The notes: generated by a model not told the origin, from the sequence alone. DNA of 64,000 nucleotides from Phocoena phocoena (GCF_963924675.1 NC_089220.1:50168639-50232638); one strand, 5' to 3'; positions 12,101 to 21,202 are shown, counted from the first letter of the stretch. Translations and numbers: made by a program.

Positions 12101-14174
12101 TGCTCTGCAACGGGAGAGGCCCCAACAGTGAGAGGCCCGCATACCACAAAAAAAAAAAAATAGCAGGCTGACCTGCAATACATCAGGCTGGTGGCAGGAG
12201 GAAAACTGACTTCTGTGTAGGAAGCTAAGGTTTATTGCCATCAAAACAATCTCCAAGGACTTCCTGTTTGTGGTACTCTTAGGGTTCTAACCAAAATGGG
12301 GAGGATGGCCTGTTTTGGAACCACCAACTTACTTCATTGATCATGCTTCTCCACCTGGCCTCAGCCCTAGGCATCCAGGCCCTCCACAACTCAGCTTCAG
12401 AAATCTTCCACCCTGACAACCCTCCTTCTGCCCACCTTCCTTCTTTGTGAAAAGTCCCATTCCCTCAACACTGCTGAGTTTTACAAATAGAATTACAAAT
12501 AAAGTAGTTTAGGCTGAAGACTAACAGGTTTACTTTTCTCCAAAGGAATTATTTACGTTTTAATTAAGGTCACCACATACTGGCCACCTTCCTCCTACCA
12601 AATACTCTCCTCTGAACACATTCATTGGAGGCTGGGGAAAACATTCCAGATTAATTAGGATTGGCAAAAAGGAACCAAATGAAGTAATCAGGAAAGCTTT
12701 ATCCCATCTATCTTTTTTTTTGGTGGTATGCGGGCCTCTCCGGTTGTGGAGCACAGGCTCCAGACGCGCAGGCTCAGCGGCCATGGCTCACGGGCCCAGC
12801 CACTCCGCAGCATGTGGGATCTTCCCGGACCGGGGCACGAACCCGTGTCCCCTGCATCAGCAGGCGGACTCTCAACCACTACGCCACCAGGGAAGCCCCC
12901 ATCTATCTTTTGAAAGTCATCTCAAAGACGGTCAACTATGATCAACTGTACCATAATCTAAAATCTACTACCAGAATCAAGAAGTGCTTCCAAGTCATGG
13001 AAGGTACAGGTGTAGCGGACTAGATTTCAAGCAAATGGGGATGGGGGGAGATCGTTTTTAAAACCAAAAGAGACTAAAAATATTTTCGGTAGGAATAGAT
13101 CAGAACCACCCCCAGCAAATGAAAATAAGACGATTCTAGAATGTGGAGTGCTACGGGGAACCTCTAAAAGCAAAGGGCAGAACTAGTGAGGTTTAAATAG
13201 GAGACACTTGGGTAGGATTTCCAGACAGAGGAAAAAAGGAGAAACGCAAGTAAATGCTCTAAACTGGTAACTAATCAGATTGTTCACGAGTAGGGGTCAA
13301 AGAGCCGCACTCTGTAGTTAAAGTTGTTCCTGCTGATTTTTTCGGTTATTTCTAGAGCTTTTCCATTAATTTTCTTAATAGGGATTTCTTGTGAAAAATA
13401 TCCTTTCTCAGCTGAAACCAAGAGGAAAATAGCCCTGAAGCGTTCCAATAACAATGGGATGTAGCTGGGACGCCTGAACAGGTGGGAAGTTTCAATAAGA
13501 CGATTCCTGCGGCCTTTGGGAATTCCGAGGCATTTTCCTACACTGCTGTCTCCCCATAAGTGGGCCACGGTATCAGTGGGCCACCTGAGCCCGGCTCCAC
13601 AGGGTAATGTGCTCCTAGGTAGACCCGATAAAGGATAAGAGTGATCTCACACACCGTTACCTCTTATACACCCCAACCCTTTTAAATAAAACACATTTCG
13701 CGGTCCTGCACCGCCCGCCGTGCCCTCCCCAGATAACGCTCGGATGTCAAACAGCGCGCAGGGCGGCCGCGAGCAGCGTGGGGCGGGGAGCGGGCTTTGT
13801 AAGCAGAAGGCGCGCGTGACAACAGACCAGGAGGCTTGGGACGGTAGGGAGACCCGTGGGAAGATTCCCACACTCGCGGAGGACAAGGGACCAACAGGCG
13901 GAGTCGCGACGTTGGGGCGCTGGAGGCGATCGGGGCGGCCGCTCTGGTCCTCCCGCCGGCCCACCAACCCCGACCCAGTAACAGCCGAGCGACACCCGCC
14001 GCGGCCCGGCCACCCACTGACCTTGTAGCCGCCCCAGACGAACATGTGGCGCCCGTCGCTGACGGCTACGTGGCCGCTGCGTTCAGCGGGGCAGGCGAGC
14101 TCCGCGGACTCGTAGCCCTCATAGGCCGGCCCCGGGAGCTCGTCCTCCCGCAGGTCCTCGTAGCCATCGGCCAT
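1207..14174 (-). CDS. KLHDC2: KLHDC2, Kelch domain-containing protein 2 (13 coding exons, complete)
   Basis: Joined coding exons (minus strand, 5' to 3'): 14174-14022, 10690-10611, 8916-8799, 5611-5496, 5196-5115, 4950-4867, 4349-4269, 4192-4134, 3712-3603, 2984-2912, 1806-1719, 1623-1571, 1330-1207. They total 1221 nt and give 406 residues plus TAA, the length I recall for human KLHDC2. Every junction is GT-AG and keeps frame. The protein starts MADGYEDLRE and has Kelch GG motifs (VWGGY, LFGGH, FFGGY, VFGGR, LFGGF, VFGGC) marking six blades. The C-terminal segment (about residues 360-400) is where BC-box and Cul2-box contacts are expected. KLHDC2 is known as a CUL2-Elongin B/C substrate receptor that binds C-terminal Gly-Gly degrons; the known pocket residues Tyr163, Lys147, Trp191, Arg236, Arg241, Ser269 and Trp270 are all present. 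The start is fixed by a good context (AAGATGGCC) inside a CpG island. The protein ends Gly-Ser, the tail known to occupy its own pocket in the human protein. Identification is very secure. Confidence 0.98.
1571..1623 (-). CDS. KLHDC2: KLHDC2 coding exon 12
   Basis: A 53-nt exon encoding residues 349-365 (AHSNEILIFSVQPKSLV) and two bases of Arg366. The acceptor is TTTTAG and the donor AG|GTAAGT. The length equals that of KLHDC1 exon 12. Confidence 0.96.
1719..1806 (-). CDS. KLHDC2: KLHDC2 coding exon 11
   Basis: Completes Arg319 and encodes residues 320-348 (LWHTACASDEGEVIVFGGC...HHRA), with the sixth-blade VFGGC motif. The acceptor is ATGTAG and the donor GCT|GTAAGT. Confidence 0.97.
1807..2911. 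other. KLHDC2 intron 10, no recognised element
   Basis: About 1.1 kb of unique-looking AT-rich intron between coding exons 10 and 11. I see no exon, RNA gene or clear repeat in it. Confidence 0.5.
2912..2984 (-). CDS. KLHDC2: KLHDC2 coding exon 10
   Basis: Completes Ser295 and encodes residues 296-318 (DAWTYCISKNEW...YTEKP) plus two bases of Arg319. It is 73 nt long, as in KLHDC1 exon 10. A CHR SINE lies only about 80 bp upstream of its acceptor. Confidence 0.96.
3065..3270 (+). mobile_element. CHR-type SINE (short form) with target-site duplication
   Basis: A tRNA-derived SINE starting GGGCTTCCCTGG and ending in an AATAAATAAA tail. An 18-bp direct repeat (TAAAGAGCATAGCTTTAG at 3047-3064 and 3271-3288) flanks it perfectly, so the insertion is fairly young. 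It is antisense to KLHDC2, in intron 9, about 80 bp from the exon 10 acceptor. Confidence 0.93.
3603..3712 (-). CDS. KLHDC2: KLHDC2 coding exon 9
   Basis: Completes Leu258 and encodes residues 259-294 (IPQGICPVGRSWHSL...DKQPL) plus the first base of Ser295. Ser269 and Trp270 of the degron pocket lie in GRSWH. The acceptor is TTTCAG and the donor A|GTAAGT. Confidence 0.97.
3900..3960 (+). repeat. MIR-like fragment
   Basis: Contains the MIR-like core 'GAGCACATGCTATGTGCCAGGC'-type sequence in KLHDC2 intron 8. The copy is short and diverged. Confidence 0.5.
4134..4192 (-). CDS. KLHDC2: KLHDC2 coding exon 8
   Basis: A 59-nt micro-exon encoding residues 239-257 (DARMNDLHCLNLDTWEWNE) and two bases of Leu258. 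It carries Arg241 of the degron pocket. The acceptor is TTCTAG and the donor TT|GTAGGT. Confidence 0.96.
4269..4349 (-). CDS. KLHDC2: KLHDC2 coding exon 7
   Basis: Encodes residues 212-238 (GKAPSPRAAHACA...FGGRYR), with the VFGGR Kelch motif and Arg236, one of the two arginines that bind the substrate C-terminal carboxylate. The donor is CGA|GTGAGT. Confidence 0.97.
4867..4950 (-). CDS. KLHDC2: KLHDC2 coding exon 6
   Basis: Encodes residues 184-211 (NSSHPRGWNDHVHILD...PITT), including Trp191 of the degron pocket. Both junctions are phase 0. The acceptor is CTGTAG and the donor ACT|GTGAGT. It is 84 nt long, identical to KLHDC1 exon 6. Confidence 0.97.
5115..5196 (-). CDS. KLHDC2: KLHDC2 coding exon 5
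   Basis: Completes Lys156 and encodes residues 157-183 (LIFFGGYGYLPED...ETSFW). It carries Tyr163 of the degron pocket. The acceptor is AAACAG and the donor TGG|GTAAAT. Confidence 0.97.
5320..5420 (+). repeat. MIR-like fragment
   Basis: A diverged stretch with an 'AATCCTCATGGGCACTC'-type MIR core, in KLHDC2 intron 4. The family assignment rests on recall of the MIR consensus only. Confidence 0.4.
5496..5611 (-). CDS. KLHDC2: KLHDC2 coding exon 4
   Basis: Encodes residues 118-155 (FYMLDSRSTD...WVYKN) and two bases of Lys156. It contains Lys147 of the degron pocket. The acceptor is CTGACAG and the donor AA|GTGAGT. Confidence 0.97.
6396..6708 (+). mobile_element. CHR-type SINE (long form)
   Basis: The long variant, with the same 5' tRNA-related head as the short form. 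It has an extra 3' body (CACAACTA...AGCAACGAAGGCCCAAC) and an AT-rich tail. It lies in KLHDC2 intron 3, and a second SINE begins directly in its tail. Confidence 0.9.
6709..6921 (+). mobile_element. CHR-type SINE (short form), inserted in the tail of another
   Basis: A short-form copy abutting the A-rich tail of the SINE at 6396-6708 and ending in an (AAT)n tail. The head-to-tail arrangement fits target preference for A-rich tails. Confidence 0.9.
7228..7690 (+). mobile_element. Old L1 3'-end fragment, split by a SINE
   Basis: The parts 'GGCAAAACTATGGAGACA' and 'TTTGTCCAAACCCACAGAAT' are typical of L1M 3' ends. A CHR SINE (7287-7490) interrupts them. The same L1 region occurs again at 17650-18100, which supports the assignment. 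Confidence 0.7.
7287..7490 (+). mobile_element. CHR-type SINE (short form) with target-site duplication
   Basis: Short form starting GGCTTCCATGG, with an A-rich tail. The direct repeat AAAAGATCGATGG at 7274-7286 and 7491-7503 flanks it. It sits inside the old L1 fragment. Confidence 0.9.
7890..8250 (+). mobile_element. L2 3'-end fragment
   Basis: Reads as a diverged L2 3' end: TCACCTCTTCGGTGAAG, then AATGTGAGCTCCTAGAGG, then the final GTGCTCAGCATTAAGGTGC. It lies in KLHDC2 intron 3. Confidence 0.7.
8799..8916 (-). CDS. KLHDC2: KLHDC2 coding exon 3
   Basis: Completes Trp78 and encodes residues 79-117 (KKINTEGDVPP...RGNTNK), including the LFGGH Kelch motif. The acceptor is CCCTTAG and the donor AAG|GTTAGT. 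The length, 118 nt, is identical to KLHDC1 exon 3. Confidence 0.97.
8917..9560. other. KLHDC2 intron 2, 5' part
   Basis: Intronic sequence with a MIR-like patch near 9400-9470 (CCTACTATAGGCCAGGCCC). Nothing else is recognised. Confidence 0.4.
9581..9704 (-). mobile_element. CHR-1-like SINE, reverse orientation
   Basis: A variant with the tRNA-like region 'GGTTAGGACTCTACACTT' (minus strand) and a poly(T) edge on the plus strand. Near-repeats AAGCTTTAAGTTTT and AAGCTTTGTTTT flank it. It is more diverged than the GGGCTTCCC copies. Confidence 0.75.
9706..10600. other. KLHDC2 intron 2, 3' part, nothing recognised
   Basis: AT-rich intron with no recognisable repeat or exon. Two short open frames on the minus strand (9917-10117, 10193-10441) have no recognisable family or splice context and look incidental. 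Confidence 0.4.
10611..10690 (-). CDS. KLHDC2: KLHDC2 coding exon 2
   Basis: Encodes residues 52-77 (SNQVRGLYDF...METGR) and the first two bases of Trp78. The acceptor is CTTAG and the donor is TG|GTAACT. It is 80 nt long and too short to appear as a long open frame. Confidence 0.96.
11105..11428 (+). mobile_element. CHR-type SINE (long form)
   Basis: Long form ending in AAATAAATAAATAAA and poly(A). Imperfect flanking repeats GTACCTAATC and GTACCTGATC are visible. It lies in KLHDC2 intron 1. Confidence 0.9.
11600..11745 (+). repeat. MIR element
   Basis: Diverged MIR: 'TTTAATCCTCACAACCACC', then 'GGTGATTTGCCCAAGGATGC', in the usual MIR order. Confidence 0.7.
11956..12160 (+). mobile_element. 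CHR-type SINE (short form) with target-site duplication
   Basis: Short form with a 13-A tail. The direct repeat AGCAGGCTGA lies on both sides (about 11946-11955 and 12162-12171). It lies in KLHDC2 intron 1. Confidence 0.92.
12310..12490 (+). mobile_element. L2-like fragment
   Basis: Pyrimidine-rich sequence (CTCCACCTGGCCTCAGCCC, GAAAAGTCCCATTCCCTCA) resembling the L2 3' region. It is diverged, and the class is a best guess. Confidence 0.45.
12718..12900 (-). mobile_element. CHR-type SINE (short form), reverse, with target-site duplication
   Basis: Reverse-oriented short form. The direct repeat ATCTATCTTTT at 12707-12717 and 12901-12911 flanks it exactly. It is in the sense orientation of KLHDC2, in intron 1. 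Confidence 0.92.
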
Positions 14175-14720
14175 CTTGAGGCTGCACTTCGGCTCACCGA
14201 CAATCCCCGCACCCGCGACGGAGGAAAAGACAAAGGAAAAGGAAGGAGACGCACGGTGGCGCGAGGCGAGGCGGCGGTGGCCAAAGGCACAGCGTTAGGG
14301 CCGCTCCCCGCCGCCCGCGCTCGCGTCCTCGCGGCCCACCTCACCGAGGACGGCCTCTCGCCGTCTGGCGGGGGTCGCGGCTGGCGGGGGTCGCGGGCCG
14401 GGGGCGGCGAGGACGCAGAGCCGGGAGCAGGGCGGGCGGGGGTCCGCCTCGGGCCGGTACCTTCTTCCAGCCCCTCCGCCCCACCTCCAGCTCGCTTCTC
14501 GCAGCAGACGGCCTTTGTTTACGCCGTGGCAGGAACCGCCCGTTCCGCTGACGCCGCTCGCCCAGCTCCGGAAGCGCGGCCGACGCTTAGCTTCCCCAGC
14601 GCCGGGTCATCCCAACCCCTTCTCCCGGACGGCCCGGTTCTGGGGCGCCCCGCCCTCTTCTTCGCCCGCCGAAGTCTAGGCGCAGAAGCTGGAGGCACTT
14701 CCACGCACACTCCGCACCTC
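13690..14720 (-). promoter_or_regulatory. KLHDC2 CpG-island promoter
   Basis: About 1 kb of GC-rich, CpG-dense sequence covers the 5' end of KLHDC2 and its first exon, and drops abruptly to AT-rich sequence on both sides. It contains an ETS-type CCGGAAG motif (14568-14574) and no obvious TATA box, as expected for a housekeeping promoter. The transcription start is not determined but must lie upstream of 14174. Antisense transcription is possible but not shown. Confidence 0.85.
14022..14174 (-). CDS. KLHDC2: KLHDC2 coding exon 1
   Basis: Encodes residues 1-51, ending at VWGGYK in the first Kelch blade. The donor is AAG|GTCAGT, phase 0. The open frame continues into the intron, but the Kelch homology stops exactly at the donor. 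Confidence 0.97.
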
Positions 14721-15600
14721 CCTTCACTACAAGGATACGCTGAATTAGCCAGATTCTCGCAAAAGATGTTTCTTCCAAGAAGGCCTTGTTTGACTGAGGG
14801 ATGTTCTCAAAGGGTTCACAGCCGGGAAAGGGGTAGCAAATTGCTTAACTAGTAAGTTTCTGGTCTCCGGGTCTCCAGAGTCAGAGCCCTGTCTTCCCGA
14901 GGACAAGGGGTAGGAGTAGCTCCTCTTCTCTCCCAGGTGGTCCCAGCCCTATTGCTGGGGGGCTCTCCGGCGGAGGTGCCGCTCGGTGCGCGTGGCATCT
15001 CTGGGATTGCGTGCCACGCCGACTGTGCCTGCAGAGCGGTTCACGACATCTCCTCTCTGTAAGGTCTTTTGATTCAGCTGAAATCTTAATTTACTGCTGC
15101 ATCCTCCACCCAGTTTGGAAAACTGTGCTCAAAAAGTGCCTCAGAAACCTTCACCACCCAAGCCTTCAGGGAGGAAAATGAATCCTGTTCACACAGATAC
15201 TGTTTTCGCTTACATTTAATATGATACTTTTCAATTAGGTCAAGAGAAAATTAAGAATCATTGTAATCTAAATTTGATTTCTCACCTGTAAAACGGGGTT
15301 AGACTAGACTGCATCTTAAATCCCTAATCTAATGGTGCCTCTATACTTGGATGTATTTGGTGAGAGGAGTGTGCTTTATTATCCTCTCCCTTCCCCATCT
15401 TCACGCTGGGACCATTATGCAGGAGGAATACTTCAAACAACAACATCAAAAGGCTTTTCTCACGAAAATTTTCGGAGTATGTAATTTCTTCCCTAGCCGC
15501 TGCCCCTGTGTTTACAACTTATCAAAATTTGCGGGGTGGGTAAAAACAGTACTGAGAAATTTATAGCAGTGAGTGCATATATTAGAGAAGAAGAAAGATC
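14721..15600. other. Intergenic flank upstream of KLHDC2
   Basis: Moderately GC-rich for the first 300 bp, then AT-rich. A MIR-like patch (TCACCTGTAAAACGGGG) lies near 15285. No gene is recognised. Confidence 0.4.
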
Positions 15601-16385
15601 TAAAATCAATCACCTAAGTTTACATCTTAGGAAACTAGAAAAAGAGGAACGAATTAAATCCAAAATAAGAGGAAGAAAAATAATGAAATGATGAAAAGAA
15701 AGAAACCAATGAAACTGAAAACAGGAAATCAATAGAGAAAAGCAATAAAACCAAAAGCTGGTCCTTTGAATAGATAATGAAATCAATAAACCTCTAGCCA
15801 GGCTAATTAAGAAAAAAAGAAGACACAAAATACTAATATCAGAAATGAAACAGGGGACATCATTATAGATCCCATGGACATTAAAAAGATAATAAAGAAA
15901 TACTATGAAGAACTCTATGCCTAAATATTTGATAAACTAGATGAAATGGTCCGATTCCTTGAAAGACACAATCTGCCAAAACTCATATAAGAAGAAATAG
16001 ATAATCTGAACAGGCCTATATCTATTAAAGAAATTGAATCAATAATAGCCTTCCAAAACAGAAAGCAACAGGCCCAGATGGGTCCATGGATAAATTCTAA
16101 CAAACATTTAAGGAAGAAATTATCTACAATCTCTTTGAGACGACAGAAGCAGAGAGAATACTTCCTAACCCATTCTGAAACCAGCATTACCCTAATACCA
16201 AAACCAGACAAAGACATCACAAGAAAACAACAGACCAATATCTCTCATGAACATATATGCCAAAACCCTCAACAAAATATTAGCAAATCAAATCCAAAAA
16301 ATTAAAAAAGAATTATATACCACAACCAAGTGGGACTTATCCCAGGTATACAAGGCTGATTCAACATGCAAAAATCAACCAGTGT

Positions 16386-16729
16386 GGGACTTCCCTTGTG
16401 GCACAGTGGTTGGGAATCTGCCTGCCAATGCAGGGGAGACGGGTTGGAGCCCTGGTCCAGGAAGATCCCACATGTCACAGAGCAGCTAAGCCTGTGCGCC
16501 ACAACTGCTGAGCCTGCGCTCTACAGCCCGTGAGCCACAACTACTGAGCCCACGTGCCCCAACTACTGAAGCTCGCATGCCTAGAGCCTGTGCTCCACAA
16601 CAAGAGAAGCCACCGCAATGAGAAGCCTGTGCACCGTGGCAAGGAGTGGCCCCCGCTCACTGCAACTACAGAAAAGCCTGCACACAGCAGCAAAGACCCA
16701 ACGCAGCCAAAAATCAATTAATTAATTTT
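16386..16729 (+). mobile_element. CHR-type SINE (long form) inside L1
   Basis: Long form flanked by near-identical repeats AAAATCAACCAGTGT and AAAATCAACCAATGT. The L1 reading resumes after it. Confidence 0.9.
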
Positions 16730-16942
16730 AAAAAATCAACCAATGTAATCCACTGTATCAACAAGCTAAAGAAGAAAAATCACATGATTACATTAATAGA
16801 TGAAGAAAAAGCATTTAACAATATCCAACACCTATTCATGATAACAAAAAAAAAAAAGCTCTCAGCAAACTAGGAATAGAGAGGAACTTCCTTAACTTGA
16901 TAAGGAACATCTACAAAAAAACCTACAGTTAATATTATCCTT

Positions 16943-17282
16943 GGGCTTCCCTGGTGGTGCAGTGGTTAAGAATCTGCTGGCCAATGCAGGGGACACAGGT
17001 TCAAGCCCTGGTCCGGGAAGATCCCACATGCCGTGGGGCAACTAAGCCCGTGCGCCACAACTACTGAGCCTGTGCTCTAGAGCCTGTGAGCCACAACTAC
17101 TGAGCCCACATGCCACAACTACTGAAGCCTGCACTCTGCAACAAGAGAAGCCAACACAATGAGAAGCCCACGCACTGTAACTAAGAGTAGCCCCCACTCG
17201 CCACAACTAGAGAAAGCCTGCATGCAGCAATGAAGACACAACACAGCCAAAAATAAATTAATTAAATAAATAAATTAAAAAA
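16943..17282 (+). mobile_element. CHR-type SINE (long form) inside L1
   Basis: A second long-form copy in the same L1, flanked by the short repeat ATTATCCTT (before 16943 and at about 17288). Confidence 0.9.
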
Positions 17283-17800
17283 TATATATTATCCTTAATG
17301 ATGAGAAACTAGAGGCTTTTTTACTAAGATCAGGAACAAGGAAAGGATCCCCTCTCACCACAACTTTTCAACATCCTACTGGATGACCTAGCTAATGCAG
17401 TAAGACAAGAAGAGGAAACAAAAGGTTGGGAAGGAAGAAATAAAACCGCTTTTGTTCATGACAAATCATAGACACACAATTGTCTATATAGAAAATTGTA
17501 AAAAAAATTACTGTGGTACATTGAGACAATAGAATATTATTGAGTGCTGAAAAGAAATAAGCCATCTTTTCAAGCCATGAAAAGACATGGAGGAAACTTA
17601 AATGCATATTACTAATGAAATAAGCCAATCTGAAAAGGGTACATTCTGTGTAATTCTAACTGTATAACATCATGGAAAAGACAAAACTATGAAGACAATA
17701 AAATATCCGTGGTTGCCAGGTTTAGGGGGGAGGGAGGAATGAATGGGCAGAGCACGTAGGATTTTTAGGCAGTGCAACTAGTCTGTATGATACCATAAAG

Positions 17801-18015
17801 CAGGGGTCCCGAACCCCCGGGGCCACAGACCGGTACCAGTCCACACAGCAGGAGGTGAGTGGCTGGTGAGTGAGTGAAGCTTTATCTGCTGCCCTCCATC
17901 ACTCCCCATTGCTCACATTACTGCCTGAACCATCCCCCACCACCCCCCATCTGTGGAAAAATTGTCTTCCATGAAACCAACCGGTCCCTGGTGCCAAAAA
18001 GGTTGGGGACTGCTG
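17801..18015 (-). mobile_element. MER1-like nonautonomous hAT-Charlie element
   Basis: Terminal inverted ends (CAGGGGTCCCGAACCCCC ... GGTTGGGGACTGCTG) and the 'ACCGGTCCCTGGTGCCAAAAA' segment match MER1-family hAT elements as I recall them. An 8-bp duplication (CCATAAAG / CTATAAAG) flanks it, as expected for hAT. It splits the L1 3' end. Confidence 0.82.
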
Positions 18016-18105
18016 CTATAAAGGTAGATACATGTTACTACACATTTGTTTAAACCCATAAAATGTACACCACCAAGACTGAACTCTAATGTAAACTGTG
18101 GACCT
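18016..18105 (+). mobile_element. L1 3'-end remainder after the hAT insertion
   Basis: Continues the L1 reading (ACACATTTGTTTAAACCCAT, then CTGAACTCTAATGTAAAC) that was broken by the hAT element. Confidence 0.75.
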
Positions 18106-18107
18106 CA

Positions 18108-18487
18108 GACGTGTCTTAGCTCAGGCAGCTATAACAAAATACCATAGACTGGATGGCTTAAACAACAGACATTTATTTCTCACAGTTCTAGAGGCTGGGA
18201 AATCCAAGATCAAGGTGCTGACAGACTTGGTTCTTAATGAGGGCCCTCTTCCTGCCTTGCAGACGGCTGCCTTCTCATTGCATCTTCATGTGATAGGGAC
18301 AGAGAAGGAGAGCTCTGGTCTCTTCTTCTTCTTATAAGTACACTAATCCCATCATGGGGTCCCCACCCTCATGAACTCATCTAAACCTAATTACCTCCCA
18401 AAGACACCACCTCCAAAAACCATCACATTGGGGATTAGGGTTTCAACATATGAATTTTGTGGGGATACAAACATTCAGTCCATTACT
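18108..18487 (-). mobile_element. MaLR (ERVL-type) LTR, MST/MLT1-like, reverse
   Basis: Reads in reverse as a MaLR LTR: GCTATAACAAAATACCATAG, then CACAGTTCTAGAGGCTGGG, then CCTCATGAACTCATC, then AACATATGAATTTTGTGGGG. It is a solo LTR about 380 bp long; no internal sequence is visible. Confidence 0.8.
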
Positions 18488-18489
18488 TG

Positions 18490-21202
18490 GGTGATTTAAA
18501 AAATGTTCTTGCTGCACCCACATGCTGGACCGTTTGATAACTTCATCAAATTGGAAATTCCAATAGAATCACATTAATACGATGAAAAAACAGGCACCCA
18601 AAGAAAGTGGGAATGGGGTACTATTTGTTTCTTAAAACTGTTTCTTTTCCTGTGAAGTGTTCTGAAATCAAAATTTTAATATTTCAGACATTATGTACTA
18701 CCCTGAAAATTATTCTATCTTAGTGAGTTTATTTCTCTCTCACACATACATACATATAAATAATGTATTGATGAAACCATCACTTTGTTCCTGGGCTGAC
18801 AGTATGAAGTTCTAAAGAATATTTTTAAGCTTCTATCAAAAGGCTAATAATTTTTTTTAATGCGCTTATGCAAAGATACGATCTGTAAAAAATGTACACT
18901 AACTCTGATATGCCATTTACTATATCATTCTAAAAATGGTAATACCTCAAAAGAATCCTTCCTGACAACTGGAAGAATATCCTGATACACATAATAAAGA
19001 TGGCCAGAAATTCTTTTTCCTTGAGAATCAGACTGGAAACCTATTTTGTGAACCACCTGAAAAAAAAAAAAAAAAAGTCAACCCTCTAGAGTCATCTTTC
19101 AAACAGAGAACCCGTAAGGGAGAGTTAAGAGAGAAAGTTATGAGGCTGATGTTGCCTTGGGTTCCTAAACACCGCACAGGTCAACAACACATAAGCTGAT
19201 AATAAACCATAAGTGCTAAGAAGTGAGGAATGAATACTGCTTGACTAGGGATCTTCAAAACTGGCTTTGCCAGCTCCCAGAATTTCTACATCTCCTAATA
19301 GCAGGGAAGCCCTGCTATAAGCCAAGTTTTGGAAATTGAAGATCAGATTAGAATTCCCTGCCACTCCTACTATGGGGCTACCTCAGGACATATAACTTTT
19401 TGAAGCAGTACAATATATTAAGTCAAATAAGAAGAGTACCAGTTTTGTGTGCCATAAATAATAAATAGATTTTCATTCTCTTGAAGCCTAAACGAAGAGT
19501 GTATGATTTGAGGGGGTTAATCTAACTTTTAGTGTTTAGGTAAACCATTTAAAAACAGAAATGCTTCTCTAAGAGGCTAGAGAAGGCATTCACACAACCC
19601 AGAAGCCATTTTAAAAAGTGTTCATCCCACTCAGTGTCATCTATCACTGTCTAATATGTTTTGATACTTTTTCCTTATAGAATGCCAAATACTGAAGTTC
19701 ATAGTAATAAAATATTACTTCTAAGACCCATATTACCTATGAGATTCACTTTCTAAATCTGTTATTCAGCCTGAAAATAGTAAGAAAAAATGAAAACTTA
19801 CACTGAAATATTGTTTGCACAATCAATTCTAATGACTGGTTCACACTAACAAAACTAGGAAAATAGTAATTCTATATAGTTTGTATAATAAATAAAATGT
19901 AAACACAAAATATTTCAATACATAAATAGAAGCTTTACACGTCTAAAAGACAGTACATATATATAAAATATATCTCTACAAGGTAGTGAGATCTATAAAC
20001 TACTGTAATTTTCATTATAAATTATACATGCACTTCAATACAGAAATATATTTACTCCAACATTTTAAATTTCAGAGTCAACGTGCATGGTAGTATGGTA
20101 GACAGTAATTTTATATATCAAATTCTTAGTAATTCCTTGTTATTAGTAATTCAATGGATGGGTACAACTGTGATATGTGAACAACTTCTTAACCATGGCA
20201 AAAGTACTCTTTAAAGAACATAAAGATAAATATTCATGTTCCATTTCTTTATAGGCAGTTAATACTGAAAAGAAATGGGAAGATAACATATTTTGAATAT
20301 CCTGGGTCTTGAGCACCAACTCTGTAGAATGGTGTGGGCCAAAACGAGGGGTTTCTAGAAAGGCAAATTACTAGGTTATCATCCCATTTCATAATTCACT
20401 GAAAGTTACTTTAGAAGTATTCCCCCAAGGCAAAATGTATCTTCAGGTGTCTCTAAAGTTAATAACTATACTGCCTCTCAATATTTCAAAGCTTGTATGA
20501 CAAATAAATCTCCACTTTAGACACTTTCAAACATGGTTTTATATACATATAAAATGGGACAAACTAACAACTCAGAGGTAACAGAAAAACAATTGAAGAC
20601 ATATATTCCCCTACTCAAAGGTGAGGAAGAATACTTTACTAGATAAGTGCTAAAAGGGTAGGAGTTCAATATTTAATCCCATAGCAGTGCTTGCCTATTT
20701 TATCATTTTGGCCAGCTGTATTAGTTATTTAAGGAGAAGTTCTTTAAATAACTGAGTCATTTAATGGGAAGCTTTATGTAATTTTAAAGTGACTTGAGAA
20801 AAATCTATTCTTTCTGAAAGTTGATATGAGGTGTTTTTATATATCTATCTATCTTTAGGTTGGGGAATCTCTAAAGTCCTTGGGGTAATTTCTTATTCTC
20901 CTCAAATTTGTATAATCTTTCCAGTAAAGAAGACACAGTGAGTTAAAGTCTCTTACAATTATACTTACTTTCAGAAAGTAGATTTTTTTCCTGCAGCTTA
21001 TAAGGAAATTAATTTACAAATATAAATACAAATTAATCTGCCATTAACATCTTCTTCCTATATATCTCATGCCATACAATCAGTTTAACATAGAATTTTT
21101 GTTTCAAATTTTATCTTCTAAATCAAGCCTCCAATCTGGGGGGTAAATATACAGTCTGATTAAAATGTTTAAACATATTAAATACATAGAGTATACAACA
21201 AC
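18490..21202. other. KLHDC1 3' UTR and intergenic sequence
   Basis: AT-rich and mostly unique. The KLHDC1 3' UTR runs leftward from 21202. I see no AATAAA on the minus strand close by; ATTAAA variants at 20672-20677 and about 20759-20764 are possible signals. Apart from the exon-like segment at 18946-19056, nothing is recognised. Confidence 0.5.
18946..19056 (-). other. Exon-like open segment with splice-site consensus, unidentified
   Basis: On the minus strand a 17-T tract plus CAG is followed by 111 nt (37 codons) with no stop, ending at GAG|GTATTA. In phase 0 it reads VVHKIGFQSDSQG...VVRKDSFE. It lies about 2.1 kb downstream of the KLHDC1 stop and 4.8 kb upstream of KLHDC2, on the same strand. 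I recognise no family. It could be an alternative 3' exon of KLHDC1, a remnant, or chance. Confidence 0.3.

Larger units (their letters stand above)
15610..17800 (+). mobile_element. Old L1 (ORF2 to 3' end), interrupted by two SINEs
   Basis: The plus strand reads as decayed L1 ORF2 (TTGAAAGACACAATCTGCC; GATGAGAAACTAGAGGC; TCCCCTCTCACCACAACTTTTC), then an L1M 3' end (GAAAAGACATGGAGGAAACT). Stop codons and indels break all frames. SINEs at 16386-16729 and 16943-17282 are inserted, and the 3' end continues past a hAT element to about 18105. Confidence 0.85.

Noticed and set aside
13647..14174. 175-codon minus-strand frame starting at the KLHDC2 ATG
   Set aside because: Only the first 51 codons are KLHDC2. 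The rest is read-through into intron 1 past a good GT donor.
14046..14852. 268-codon plus-strand open frame over the CpG island
   Set aside because: It is antisense to KLHDC2 exon 1 and its promoter. High GC content lowers stop frequency, and no domain or conserved motif is visible.
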